Below, piece by piece: positions 9,915 to 20,811 of a stretch of DNA of 34,691 nt (its first letter is position 1; the number at the start of each line of letters is the position of its first letter). Made by a program: the position numbers and the translations under genes. Location of the stretch: the NCBI GenBank assembly GCA_032988165.1, contig JANTQF010000366.1, forward strand, positions 1-34,691. The letters run 5' to 3'. The DNA comes from Emmonsiellopsis sp. PD_33 (Eukaryota > Ascomycota > Eurotiomycetes > Onygenales > Ajellomycetaceae). A model generated the notes under the pieces. It made no database searches, was not told where the DNA came from, and worked only from the letters and a program-made list of their open reading frames with translations.

Positions 9915-9949
9915 TAGCCCTAGCCCTAGCCCTAGCCCTAGCCCTACCC
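9915..9949. repeat. (TAGCCC)5 hexamer array
   Basis: Five exact TAGCCC units at 9915-9944 are followed by a broken unit, TACCC. It resembles but is not the fungal telomere unit (TTAGGG; the complement would be CCCTAA). It lies about 300 nt upstream of the potassium-transporter start. Confidence 0.9.
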
Positions 9950-10252
9950 ACGCCCGCGGGCCCTCACCTCCCAGACAAAGGACCTCCCACACCGCGCCTG
10001 TAATATAGACATGCAGCCATCAAAGAAACCAGACCCCCTTCCCCTGATTACGCCGCCAAGCCGGGTGTCGTCACTGCCCCAAACGGGACTAGCCAGCTGT
10101 GGGGCAGTGGGCCTGGCCCCAAATAAATCGCCGGCGCCATGACCAACCAACCATCTCGATCTTTTTGATATCGCAGACCACGCCGGACAACCTCCTCTCT
10201 CCCTCCTCACTGGCGACAGGTCTGCGCTGCTCCGTCTGTATCGAAGCGAGGT

Positions 10253-13200
10253 ATGCCTGAAGGCTATTTCCCCGTCGACGATGACGATGACGATGACCTC
10301 CACATCCACCGCCATCCCGCCAAGAACAGCCTCCATGCACTGTCCGACGACGAGGACGCCGATATAGTCGACGGCCTGGACGATGATGAGGGCCCCCTAG
10401 TCCGCAGAGATAGCATCCTCTTCAACCGGGACTACCATGGCTTGGGTCTGGACGCGGCAGCCCAGGGTGCGGATCATTCGCACGAGCATGGCGGGACGGT
10501 ATGAGCTTGATGGCAATTATGCTTTGTCGTGCCCCTTGCTAACGAACTATATTCTCGGGTACCCAGGAACTCGGCGGCTGGGCGTCTATGTGGTGTGTAC
10601 CTCTCCATCACCCGTGACAATCCTCGTTCCCGGCTTATTTGTTATTTGTCAAGGCTTGCCTATCAGTCTATAGGAGCTATCTACGGCGACATAGGAACCA
10701 GTCCGCTCTACGTGTTCTCGTCAACCTTCCCCGCCCCCCCCGTCCTCGATGACCTCATCGGAGTTCTATCCCTGATCATCTGGGCGCTCATACTTATTGC
10801 GACTATCAAATATGTTGGCATTGTTTTGTGCGCGAACGACAAAGGCGAGGGCGGCTCGTTTGCCTTGTTCTCGTTAATTAGACGATATGTTCGTTCCTCT
10901 GGTGACACGACTACTTGCAAACTGCAAACTGACACTTCGTAGATCGATATCGATAATATAAATGCGGGGGTGTCGGACTTTGGTCTACTGAAGGATGGAG
11001 AGCGGAAAGAACTAAAACCCTTTAATGCTGCTTTCTTTGACAAGCTGAAACGAAGCTCTCGGGCAAAGAGGGTTGTCAAGATCCTCGCGGTTCTCGGGGT
11101 TTGTATGGTGATATCAGGTACTTGATGGGACCGTCAATGTCACGAAACGCAGCTAATGATTGTAGACGGCGTATTAACTCCTGCGCAGTCGATTCTTGGT
11201 GCGGTGCAAGGTATGTCGTGTCCCGTCCTGACCCTGGGTGATTCCGGCTGATAAACCTGGAGGAATCAAAATCGCTGCCCCCGATACGGCAACCAATACA
11301 GTCGTGGCTATAGCTTGTGTCTTGATCGTATTCCTCTTCGTCCTGCAACCGTTTGGGACTTCAAAGCTGAGCAATTTCTTCGCCCCAATCGTCATTGTCT
11401 GGCTGCTTTTCAACGTCACATCAGGGGTTTTTGTACGTCTCGCTCGATCCTGGTTAATTCACGCAAGACTAACTGCCCAAGAATCTCTTTGCCCATGACT
11501 CCAGCGTTCTAAGAGCGTTTTCGCCCTGGTTTGGGATACACTATCTCATCCGGAGAAAGTTCGAAGGATGGAAGTCTCTTGGGGGTGTCCTCCTCTGCTT
11601 CACTGGTAAGCCAACCTATCCCAAATCAAAATCACGGACTAACAATAAAACAGGCGTCGAAGCTCTATTCGCCGACCTCGGTGCATTTTCAGTTAAGCAA
11701 GTTACAACCTAATTCCAGCCGCGGGACACATTAGTGCTAAAGGATCCCAAATTTCAGGGCGATACGAGTTTCGTGGCTCTGTTTTGCATTTCCTTGCTTG
11801 ATCATCACCTACTGCGGCCAAGCGGCGTTTATCAGCGACCACCCGGAGGCGATCCTCAACCCACTGTTCAAGTCCGCACCAAAAGGAATGTATTGGCCAA
11901 TCTTTCTGCTATCGATACTGACTTCCATCGTTGCCTCACAGGCCATGCTCACGGGGACATTCCAGCTCATGTCGCAGGCGATCCGTATGGGTTACCTCCC
12001 GAAGATTAGGGCTGTACATACGTCTAAGCGGATCAGTAGCCAGATATACATCCCCTGGGCGAACTGGCTAATGATGCTGGCTGCTCTTCTCACCACTGCA
12101 GTTTTCAAGACGGTATGTTTCCCGCCGTGTATGGGGGAGCTTTCTGACTTGGTTGCAGACAAGCAAACTAGGCAACGCATATGGTGTATGCGTTGTTGGC
12201 GTCGGCTTTATCACCTGCTGGCTCGTCGCGCTGGTAGCGCTAATCATCTGGAACCTCCATTTCATCATCGTCATACCGATCTTCCTATTCTTCGCCTTCA
12301 TCGACGGCCTGTTCCTTTCATCAGCCTTTTACAAGGTCCCCTCTGGCGGCTGGTTTACCATCGCAATGGCAGCAACGCTGGCCAGCACCCTCCTGACCTG
12401 GAATTATGGCGAAGAGTGTCAGAAGGAGGCTGACAGAGATGACTCGTCACCATCACGATCGACGGTATTTGCAGGTCCTGATGGGGCGTTGTTTATACGT
12501 CAGGGGAATGTCGATCGAGGGGTGAAGATTATTCGAGGTACGACTTTTCCTCGATTGTATGGAGAAGCGTCTAATGAAGCGACGTTTAGGCATCGGAGTA
12601 TTCCTCGTTGAGACCGACTCGCGCTCTCCCCCGGTTTACGACCACTTTCTGCGTAAATTCGAAGCTTCGCATGAGATTACCGTGCTACTCCATATCAAGC
12701 ACATTCCCAAACACCATGTATGTCCTAGTAGTGAATTTCCGACGCCTATTTTCGCAGCCAACCATATATCTTACATTATCCTCCGCAGATCCCCCCAGAA
12801 AACCGCTTCCGCGTCTCTGCTATCGGCATCCGCGGTGTATTCCGCGTGTCCCTCCAACTCGGCTACGGCGACCACATATTCTGGGATACCTTCGAGCCAT
12901 CGCTCCTCCACGAGCTCGGGAGCGTCATATCCACCACCAACAATCCCACCACCCCCCATATCAAAGATTCAGAAGCAGAAGCAGAGGCAGACTCCCCAAC
13001 AGCAACGTCCCCGTCCCCGCTCCTCTTCCCCTCCTCATCAACCGATATCCTCTTATCAACCCTACCCAGCACAAATAGCACAACTGTATCTAACCAGCCC
13101 CCTCCCTCTCCGCTCTCCGAAGCCTCTCTTACCTCCAAACCAATCACGTACATCGTCGGCCGCGATAGGCTGTATCTCAAGGCGGAGTCGAATTTCGTCC

Positions 13201-13316
13201 GCCGAGCGCTGCTGGCGGTGTTTGTGTATGTGAAGAATCATCAGCGGAGCGGGTTGGCGGGGATGAGGGTGCCGGTTGATCGGTTGGTGGAGGTTGGGTT
13301 TTCGAAGGCTGTTTAG
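10253..13316 (+). CDS. HAK/KUP-type high-affinity potassium transporter (12 exons)
   Basis: Plasma-membrane K+ uptake transporter related to Schwanniomyces and Neurospora HAK1. Exons: 10253-10498, 10567-10592, 10654-10888, 10943-11117, 11166-11210, 11263-11432, 11482-11605, 11654-11696, 11758-12112, 12159-12537, 12590-12717, 12789-13316; total 817 residues with frame kept at each join. An acidic cytosolic N-terminus (a run of seven Asp near residue 9) precedes ELGGWASMWLAYQSIG and the signature GDIGTSPLYV at 102-111, then CANDKGEGGSFALFSLIRRY, SLGGVLLCFTGVEALFADLG, CLIITYCGQAAFISD and the C-terminal LGYGDHIFWDT and TYIVGRDRL. About twelve hydrophobic segments are visible. Exon 2 is only 26 nt. 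The intron after exon 8 must use a GC donor. A low-complexity Ser/Pro/Thr insert (about residues 700-755) interrupts the C-terminal cytosolic domain. Confidence 0.93.
11697..11757 (+). other. Non-canonical GC-AG intron in the potassium transporter
   Basis: The exon before ends TCA GTT AA and the intron begins GCAAGT, the known consensus for GC donors, and ends TTTCAG. Joining gives ...GAFSVK-AIRVSWLCFAFP, which matches the HAK family. The neighbouring GT candidates at 11691 and 11701 leave the wrong phase for the downstream frame. Confidence 0.8.
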
Positions 13317-13711
13317 AGGGGTTTTTTGCTTCGTTTGGTTTGGTTTGGATTTTGTCTAGGTTCGGATGTATGTATGTTTTTCCAAGGTTATTATAGATTT
13401 TGATTGAGGTTAGATTAGATTTAGCTTTGTTCTTGGTTTGATATAATAGTTTATTTTCATTAATTAGGTATCATATGTACGGAGTAATAATGTACCCCGA
13501 TTCACGATTTAAAAAATACCTAGATCAAGTCCACGCCCGTGATATGTTCTTCCACTCTACTCTACCCCTCTCTTCTAAGTAAATAGGTAGGCAGGTAGGT
13601 AGTAGGTAAGCAGGCAACAACCAACCAACCCAATCAATCAATCACATGCACCTAATCGCATTGTACAGCTACCTCAAGTCCAACCCCCCAAAACAGTTCC
13701 ATATGATTATC

Positions 13712-13792
13712 CAATGCAATGCAATGCAATGCAATGTATCCAGCTAAGCTAAACTAAACTAAACTCTATGGGATCTCATCTCATCTCATCTC
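13712..13792. repeat. Three adjacent pentanucleotide arrays: (CAATG)5, (CTAAA)3, (ATCTC)4
   Basis: (CAATG)5 occupies 13712-13736, (CTAAA)3 plus CT 13749-13765 and (ATCTC)4 13773-13792. Different unit sequences but the same unit length follow one another within 81 nt. Confidence 0.85.
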
Positions 13793-13970
13793 AGCCGAGG
13801 TCCGTCGCTTCGTTCGTGCTTTCACTCCGCCTCACTTCACTTTGCTTTACATTGCTTTGCAGGTAGATGGACAGCTTTTATTAGCTCTATAGCATATGAC
13901 ATGGCATGAGATGGGATGGGATGACGTGAGATGGGCTGTAGGTAGTTAGTTAAGCCGAATACGCAAGTAG

Positions 13971-14052
13971 ATAGGTAGGTAGGTAGGTAGGTACATGTAG
14001 GTAGGTAGGCATCTATCCCTTCAGTTAATAGAAGGTGGATGGATGGATGGAT
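13971..14052. repeat. (TAGG)n and (GGAT)n tetranucleotide arrays
   Basis: A TAGG/GGTA array runs over about 13972-13993 and again at about 13998-14009, followed by GGAT units around 14036-14051. Related GGTA/GGCA words also occur near 13587-13615. Confidence 0.8.
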
Positions 14053-14383
14053 AAATAAAGTAAATGAATAAATAGATGGAGTCTAGCCTCTTCCTCCTTT
14101 CATAGCAGAAAAAGTTGTTGGTGGTGTGGTGTTGTGTGGTGTTATGTGCAGGTGGTTACTTAGGTAATCATTTTTCATTGAAGGATGAATTAAGTTAGGT
14201 TATTTATGGTTAAAGCTAGCTAGTCTGTTGTCTGTGCAGTAGGGGGTAAAGAAGAGGAGGGAAAGTGTAGTAGGGCACAGGGGGATCTGGATGGGTGGGT
14301 TATTTTATATATGGATGGATTCTTAGAATATTAAATGGTTGGGTTTTTTGTCTAGGAGTGTTTTAAAACTAGATAGAAACGGG

Positions 14384-14404
14384 AAAAAAAAGGGGGGGGG
14401 GGGG
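14384..14404. repeat. A8-G13 homopolymer junction
   Basis: A run of eight A is followed directly by about thirteen G. It lies in the convergent intergenic space and is prone to length error. Confidence 0.8.
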
Positions 14405-14813
14405 AATAGGGCAAATGGACGAAATAAATAGGTCTTTAAGGTAAGATAAGGTGAGATAAGGTCAGCAGATATGTATGTGTCAAAATGATTAAAAAAGGAA
14501 AAAGGAAAAGAAAAAGAGCTAACTTGAAATATGGCCCGGAACAAGTACATGAAAGGAAACACAGTGCACAAGGTGGAGGGAGGGAAGGGAAGGCAAGAGA
14601 AGGCGATGTCGAAGATAAGGAAGAGAGGGAGAAAATAATTCAGTCTATAACACGTAAAAGAAAAAAAAATCAATCAAACTGCCTCTTTCTCAGTATATCT
14701 GTATATCCTTCTTCCACTCCATCAATTCTCCTTTCCCACTCTCCTCTCCCTTCCTCTCCTTCATCCCTCCCCATTTCTATATTCAACAACAACCCATAAA
14801 TAAATCAACCACT

Positions 14814-15504
14814 CTACGCCTGCACGCCAGCCTCTTGCAGATACTGATAGGCTCCATACCCCACCGCGCCCAGCAGGATGAGGATGGCGTACAGGCCGAT
14901 GCCGAAGCCGGTGGTGTCTTGCGAGGCGCCGGTGGAGGAAGAGGCGGTGGGTTGGGGTTTAGGGGCAGGGTCGCCGGGCTAGATAGATGGGTTAGTTAGT
15001 AGATGCAATTGGGGAGAGGGAGAGGGGTGAAGAGGATGGGATGAAGGCACGTACCACTCTCTTCAGGGATCCGATCAGTAGGCCGTCGAGGATCTCGCGG
15101 GCCTCGTCGCTGTGTCCGACATCCTCAAAGGCCTCGGTGGCATCTTGGCCGCCGACGTCGAGGAGGACTTCTTCTCCGCCACTGGGGGGAACGTGTTAGC
15201 AGCGTGTGATTAGGAGTAGATGTAGATGTAGATGTGTTGCGACTGGGTTTAGGTGGGTGGAAGTAGGCCAAGCAGGAGGGCAGGGCAGGGCAGGGCGGGT
15301 GAGATAAGACTGTAGGGTGGTGCAGTGCAGTGCCGTGCAGAGGGAACAGGACAGCTGCAGCAGGGGATGGAGGGGATTGACGTACGGGTGCTCGTCGACG
15401 AAGCTGGAGACGTCGTAGATCTTGTCGTGGATGGAGACGTAGAGGTCCTTCTTGGTGCTGTGCTCAGCGACCTCCTTGAAGGTGAATTCTTTCGAGGGAG
15501 ACAT
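14814..15504 (-). CDS. Cytochrome b5, ER tail-anchored
   Basis: Small haem protein that passes electrons to fatty-acid desaturases, sterol enzymes and P450s at the ER. Exons 15504-15386, 15181-15055 and 14978-14814 give 136 residues. The haem-binding core is complete: FTFKEVAEHSTKKDLYVSIH, then DVSSFVDEHPGGEE with axial His39, and FEDVGHSDEAREIL with axial His63. A Pro/Ser linker (PGDPAPKPQPTASSS) leads to a C-terminal membrane helix (GIGLYAILILLGAVGYGAYQYL) and a short tail, the layout of the microsomal tail-anchored form. The first intron splits the HP|GG motif, a common intron position. The start at 15504 gives the usual short N-terminus. Confidence 0.95.
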
Positions 15505-16598
15505 GGCGCGGTGTGTGTGTGTGTGGGGGAGTAGGGTCAGAGGACAGGAATGTGTAAAGAGTGAAGACAGCGACTGTGGAAGGTAGATAAGATGTCGAGG
15601 AGAAGTCAGGATAGAGGTTGGACAAAGCAGACAATGGACAATGGGGGCTGGTTGGCCGAACATTAAATAAGCATTTTCTTACCCCAACGCCTGAACACAA
15701 GCCACCCACAGAAACTAAATATTTCACCGCGGAATTTCAGCGGGACCAAGCCGTGCTGTGGGGGCTGAAGCTTGGAAGCTGAGCCCTTGTTGGATATATA
15801 TCTCTCTGCCTTTACTTTTACATAGAGATGTTCTTGTATTGTCTATTACTGTTATCTCTCTCTGCAGTCTCAGTCTCTCCGTCGTCCTGGTCCGGTCCAG
15901 GGTTCAATAAATAATCAATATCCAGCATTTGGATTTTCATGTGATAGCCCTGTTATTCTGACGGCAACTTCCAAGGCTATTTTATTTCTCTCCGCATCCC
16001 CAGACATGCTCATCCACCTTCTATCCGCCTGCTATCCTTCCTGGATGTCTTTCTCTTCTCATTGCTTTATCTCTTCATCCTTCACTTCCCTATTTCTCTA
16101 TTTACTCCAATTATTCCATTTCTCTGATTTTTCCACGATATCTGGCTTAGGTAATGGCTGACTCCGCATCTACCAGCCAATCAGAGGCTGCTGATTCAGC
16201 CTGACTCCGCGTTTCTTCATCTCCTGCTCGATGTTCAATATTCAACAGAACAACAAGAACAAGAACAAGGACAAGGACAAGATGCATTCTGTGTACAGAC
16301 ACCAACTGGACCATGAGGAGTACATCCAACCAGATCCCGTCACTAACCTGCCTACGGAGTCGAACTAACACAGCTCTCCTCTCTGCCATAACAACTTCCC
16401 CTGCTCTACCATGGATACCAACCCAGATGATGACGATATGATGATATTCATATCGCTCACTCTGCAGCTGCTTTACAAGATCCAATCTTACAAATATTGC
16501 ATCATCCCGTTTCCCCGTCTCCCCTGCGTATAAATATCAACGCTATCCGTGAGGTTGATTCCCTCACGCCGTGCTCAACCAGCCCGATTTGACCCCCA
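15505..16598. promoter_or_regulatory. Divergent intergenic region, cytochrome b5 / cupin gene
   Basis: Starts of the two flanking genes face away from each other, 1.1 kb apart. A CCAAT box at 16177-16181 sits within a small inverted repeat AATCAG/CTGATT (16179-16184 and 16191-16196), flanked on both sides by a copy of CTGACTCCGC (near 16158 and 16201). An AACAAG/GACAAG hexamer array covers about 16252-16281. No coding region recognised. Confidence 0.5.
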
Positions 16599-17291
16599 AT
16601 GTCCATGCTATCCCTGACTCCCTCCCTTGCCAGCCGTCTCCCTCGCCGCCCACTCCTCTCCACGGCCGCCTTGCTCCAATCCAGCCTCTCCAGGCGCCCA
16701 GCAACCGTAAACAAGCCCAATCCCTTCAGCACAACCGCCATGGCTTCCCTCCCCAAGCCCAACACCGACCGCCCCAAGCATGAAATGGCCTATTTCCCAG
16801 ACATGACCACCGCCCTCCCCTCCATGTCCGGCAAGTTCAGACGCGTCTTGTGGACGGGGCTATACTCACAGCTTGTCCTGATGACCGTCCCGCCCGGCGG
16901 GGAGATCGGTGACGAGGTATGTATACACAGATTAAAACTATGATAATGCTCTACTAACCCCGACAATCACCCACAGAAACACACCGTCGACCAAGCGCTA
17001 ACCTTCACCTCGGGCGTCGGCCTCGCCACCATCGCCGGCAAAGACCAGCGCGTAAAGGCCGGCGACCTGGTCATCGTGCCGGCGGGGACGCAGCATCAGT
17101 TCGTAAACACGGGACCCAACCCGCTCGTGCTCTACACGCTGTACTCGCCCGCGGAGCATGCGGCGACCACGGTGCATGAGGATAAGGCGCAGGGTGATAG
17201 GGAGGAGGATGAGGGGGTTGATGTGCCGCCGGCGTGGAGTCGGAGGAGCAAGGGGGAGAATGAGAGGGAGGGGTGGGTGAAGGTGCCGTAG
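16599..17291 (+). CDS. Bacterial-type single-domain cupin with possible mitochondrial leader
   Basis: Exons 16599-16916 and 16977-17291 give 210 residues. From about residue 78 the protein resembles stand-alone bacterial cupins (FRRVLWTGLYSQLVLM, PPGGEIGDEKHTVDQ, GDLVIVPAGTQHQFVNTG, LVLYTLYSPAEHA, TTVHEDKAQGDREE). The second cupin motif (Gx5PxGxxHx3N) is complete; the first has a His but not the full HxH...E set, so metal binding is not certain and the substrate is unknown. The first 47 residues are rich in Ser, Arg and Leu with no acidic residue (LTPSLASRLPRRPLL...), which looks like a mitochondrial targeting sequence; Met48 (MASLPKPN) would give a cytosolic form. A tail rich in Glu/Arg/Trp ends the protein. 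Confidence 0.85.
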
Positions 17292-17878
17292 GTTTGACTT
17301 TGGTAGAGATGGGGAAAGGGGGATAGTTATAATATTCGATGTTGGAAAACTAATCGAATAAACCCCTGGCATCATATTTACAGAGGGACAATGCGGGGTA
17401 TTTAGTCAAGCTTAAACCAGCACAAGAGCATAGCTACCTGGGTAAAGCAAGACAGTGTCAATGGAAGTAAATAATCCAGAGACTGGTGATAGTAGAATAA
17501 ACTGAAATCCATCTTACTTTTCCCTCTAATAATAATTCCCAATAATGTGTCATGTACTATGTATTTCCTAGCTGCCTCTGAGCAAGCAAACTCTGGCTCC
17601 CACTTGCAAGACTCGACAACGTCACTCGCTCAACGTCAGACCAACAACAGTCACATCTCCAACCTCGACATCCCTCCTCACCAACACATCTCCCACCCGC
17701 TCTCGATCATCCGATACTACTGTCTAGGGAAACACAGCTCTATCTCCTAGCTACACACCACCCCGTCCGAGATACTACTAAAACCCGCATCAACCCACCC
17801 CCCACCAAATATACCCAACTTCCCCCCTCCCAATCTACCTACCCCTCCTCTACCGCTTCACCCCCCCAAGCCACAGAA
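17292..17878. other. Intergenic: cupin 3' flank and HBS1 promoter/5' UTR
   Basis: No credible gene. The last 150 nt before the HBS1 start are strongly C/CT-rich on the plus strand (CCCCTCC-type words), a common feature of fungal promoters and 5' UTRs. Confidence 0.5.
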
Positions 17879-20811
17879 ATGTCCCGCCACCGCGTCAAAA
17901 ACATCTCCTACGACGACGAGGAGGACGAGTACGCCAGCGACGACTATGGCGCAGATAATACTACCGAAGTGAGCCCCGAGGACCGCGAGCAGATGCGTCT
18001 TGCTACCATCCAGGTGAAGGAGCAGTTGGCTGCGGAGGTCCCGCCGCTGCTGATGGGCGGTGGTGGTGTAGGCGATGCGGAGATTGCGGAGTCATTGTGG
18101 TATTATTACTTTGACGTTGGGAAGACGGTGGGATATCTGAGGAGTGGGTTTTTAACATGCTTTCGTTGTCTATCAGTTAGACGGGTGGGAATGCATTTTC
18201 TGACGAATGTGTGTAGAGAAACATACGCCGAAGCCGACGAAGAAGCAGCCACAGCAGCAACAGGTGAAAGGGAAGGGTGAGTTTTGTTTCTTTTCTTTTA
18301 CTTTTCCTAGTACCTACCTCTTTACATACCCCCGCGCCCTGGGCTGGGGATATTATCTGGCCGGTTGGGAGGTATGTATACCTCTGTACAAACGGACCGG
18401 ATCCAACTTTCACCTCACGGTGCGTTTCCCCTGATATTTATATTTCCCGCCTTTGTTACCCTTTGTCACCTGTTCCAACTCCCCAACCAAACTGATCCAA
18501 TGTAGCATGAGATAGTTCTATCAAAAGCTGTTCCGTATCTAATTCGCAACGCCTGCAGAAACCCCGCTATATCCATCTCCATACCCACCCCCGCAATGCG
18601 CAGAACACTTCTCGGTCGTCGACTTCTTCAAAGACTCCCCCTGGCTGAACGTCCCCGCCCATCGAAAAGCTGAGATCCTGATCGAGCCGCTATACCCCCG
18701 CCTTGGCCTGTTAGGCGGGGCGCCCGAGTCCTCGGGAAAGGTCTCGAAGCTCGCGGCGCTAGCTGCTAGGAAAAGAAAGGACCAAGAAAAGAAAGGAGCT
18801 GGGGAATCGGGTGCTGAGGCCTCGTCAGCACCATCTGATGGTGCAAAAGTGTCGCTGTTGGATAGGCTAGCGGTCAATGGGAAAGCTCAGGGGGCCGCGC
18901 CGCCAAAGACTGCCCGTCTCCCCATCCGGAGCGGTAGCCGCGTCCCCAAACCCTCTTCTCCTGCGAAGGTGGAGGAAGCGGTGCCGTCTGAAACCGCCTC
19001 CTCAGCCACGAAGCGGAAGGCAACCATTTCCGAGCAGCCAGAGACCCGGCCCTCCAAATTGCCTGACCTACGAGCGGAGCCGTCTTCCTTTGCCATGGTG
19101 ATAGTCGGAGCCGCCGCCGGTGTTCAGAATAATTCCATCCAGCCCAGGCCCATCTCACAAGACATTGATGTCATGAATTTCTTTGGTGTGGACCGTACTG
19201 AAGCATTTACATTTACAGAACCCAGTCCCGATGACGTTGTCATGAACGCGCGAGAGTCAGCAAAAGGTTTGTCTGCTCGCAGATCGAACGTCATGTGAAT
19301 TATACAGCCTAATTTTTTTTTAACCTTTTTCTTGTTTTCGCTGGGGCATATACAGGCAATAAATCTAAACGAGCAGCTGCCGCGGCTGCCAACAATAATA
19401 AGTCGTCAACAGTGGGCGATGTGGCGGATGGTGTGAAGGGATTGTCTGTTCAGGAGACCGTGAAGGTGAAGAGCAAGAATCTGGATGTGTTGGAGGAGAA
19501 TCGGAAGGCGAAGAGGAAGAAGGCGGCTAATTTTGTGGTTATTGGTATGGGAGACGCCACCCCTAAATGTTGCCTGTTGCTAATGGAGTACTTGCAGGGC
19601 ACGTTGACGCGGGCAAGAGTACGTTGATGGGAAGGTTACTCTACGAGCTTAAAGCTGTGGATCAGCGGACCATTGACAAGTATCGACGCGAGGCGGATAA
19701 GATCGGAAAGGGCTCGTTTGCGCTGGCATGGGTCCTTGATCAGGGGTCAGAAGAGCGCGCTCGAGGCGTGACGATTGATATCGCTACGAATAAATTCGAG
19801 ACGGAAAATACAAACTTCACCATCCTCGATGCACCGGGCCACCGCGATTTCGTCCCCAACATGATTGCCGGCGCCAGCCAGGCTGACTTTGCTGTGCTGG
19901 TACTTGATGCTACGACCGGCAACTTCGAATCGGGACTCAGAGGGCAGACGAAAGAGCACGCGCTTCTCGTCCGAAGCATGGGCGTGCAGAAGATCGTAGT
20001 GGCTGTTAATAAAATGGACGCAGCGGACTGGTCGCAGGCCCGATTCGAGGAAATCGAACAGCAAATCTCCTCCTTCCTCACGACAGCAGGCTTCCAAGCC
20101 AAAAACATCTCCTTCGTCCCCTGCTCCGGACTACGTGGCGACAATGTGGCCCAACGCATATCAACAACAGACAAGAATGCAGCATGGTACACGGGCCGCA
20201 CGCTCGTCGAAGAACTCGACACGTCAGAACCATACACCTACGCGCTCGACAAGCCGCTGCGCATGACCATCGCCGACGTATTCCGCGGCGGCATCACGAA
20301 CCCGCTCTCCGTCTCCGGCCGCCTCGACGCGGGCCACCTGCAGGTCGGCGACACGCTCCTCACCATGCCGGCGGGCGAAACATGCACCATCAAGAACCTA
20401 GACGTCGACCAGGAACCATCCGACTGGGCCGTCGCGGGCAACAACGTCACGCTGCACCTCGCCAACATCGACCCCATCCACATCCGCACGGGGGATATCC
20501 TCTGCAGCGCGTCCGCGCCGGTCAAGAACATCACCTCGTTCACGGCCAAAGTGCTCGCGTTCGACCACCTGACGCCCATGCATATTGACGTGCATCGGGG
20601 CCGGCTGCATGTTCCTGGGCGGATTAGTAAGCTGGTTGGGCTGCTGGATAAGGGTGCGGGGACGGTGGTGAAGAAGGCGCCGAAGATAGTGGCGCCGGGG
20701 GCAGTGGCGAGGATTGTGGTTGAGATGGAGATGGCGATTCCGCTGGAGGCGCCGGGGCGGGTGGTGTTGAGGGCGGGCGGGGAGACGGTTGCGGCGGGGT
20801 TGTTGGAGTGA
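17879..20811 (+). CDS. HBS1: HBS1-type translational GTPase (ribosome rescue; possibly also the SKI7 function)
   Basis: eRF3/EF-1alpha-like GTPase that works with Dom34/Pelota to release stalled ribosomes in no-go and non-stop decay. Exons 17879-18143, 18217-18276, 18559-19266, 19356-19544 and 19598-20811 give 811 residues. The N-terminal HBS1 domain (SYDDEEDEY ... LWYYYFDVGKTVGYLRKKHT) is followed by a long low-complexity linker with EPSPDDVVMNARESAKG. The GTPase core has G1 GHVDAGKST at 408-416, G2 RGVTI at 463, G3 DAPGH at 485 and G4 NKMD at 545, then EF-Tu-like domains 2 and 3. The acceptor before GHVDAGKST splits the P-loop codon GG|G. Intron 2 is unusually long here (282 nt) and could hide an alternative or extra exon, so the join around residue 108 is the least certain part. 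Confidence 0.92.

Larger units (their letters stand above)
13317..14813. other. Convergent intergenic region, 1.5 kb, dense in short tandem repeats
   Basis: Lies between the stops of the potassium transporter (+) and cytochrome b5 (-). It holds many different tetra- and pentanucleotide tracts, purine-rich runs (14485-14620) and a poly-A/poly-G junction, but no frame with family features. Both 3' UTRs must lie here. Confidence 0.7.

Noticed and set aside
9915..9949. Interstitial telomere (TTAGGG)n
   Set aside because: The unit is TAGCCC, whose complement is GGGCTA, not TTAGGG.
11691..11702. Canonical GT donor for the eighth intron of the potassium transporter
   Set aside because: Both GT candidates (11691 and 11701) leave phase 0, whereas the next exon needs two leading bases; GCAAGT at 11697 fits.
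13712..14052. CRISPR-like array
   Set aside because: Repeats are 4-5-nt microsatellites without spacers, in a fungal nuclear context.
14323..14673. Phe/Pro-rich minus-strand frame in the repeat-rich spacer
   Set aside because: It arises from purine-rich low-complexity DNA with no protein family features.
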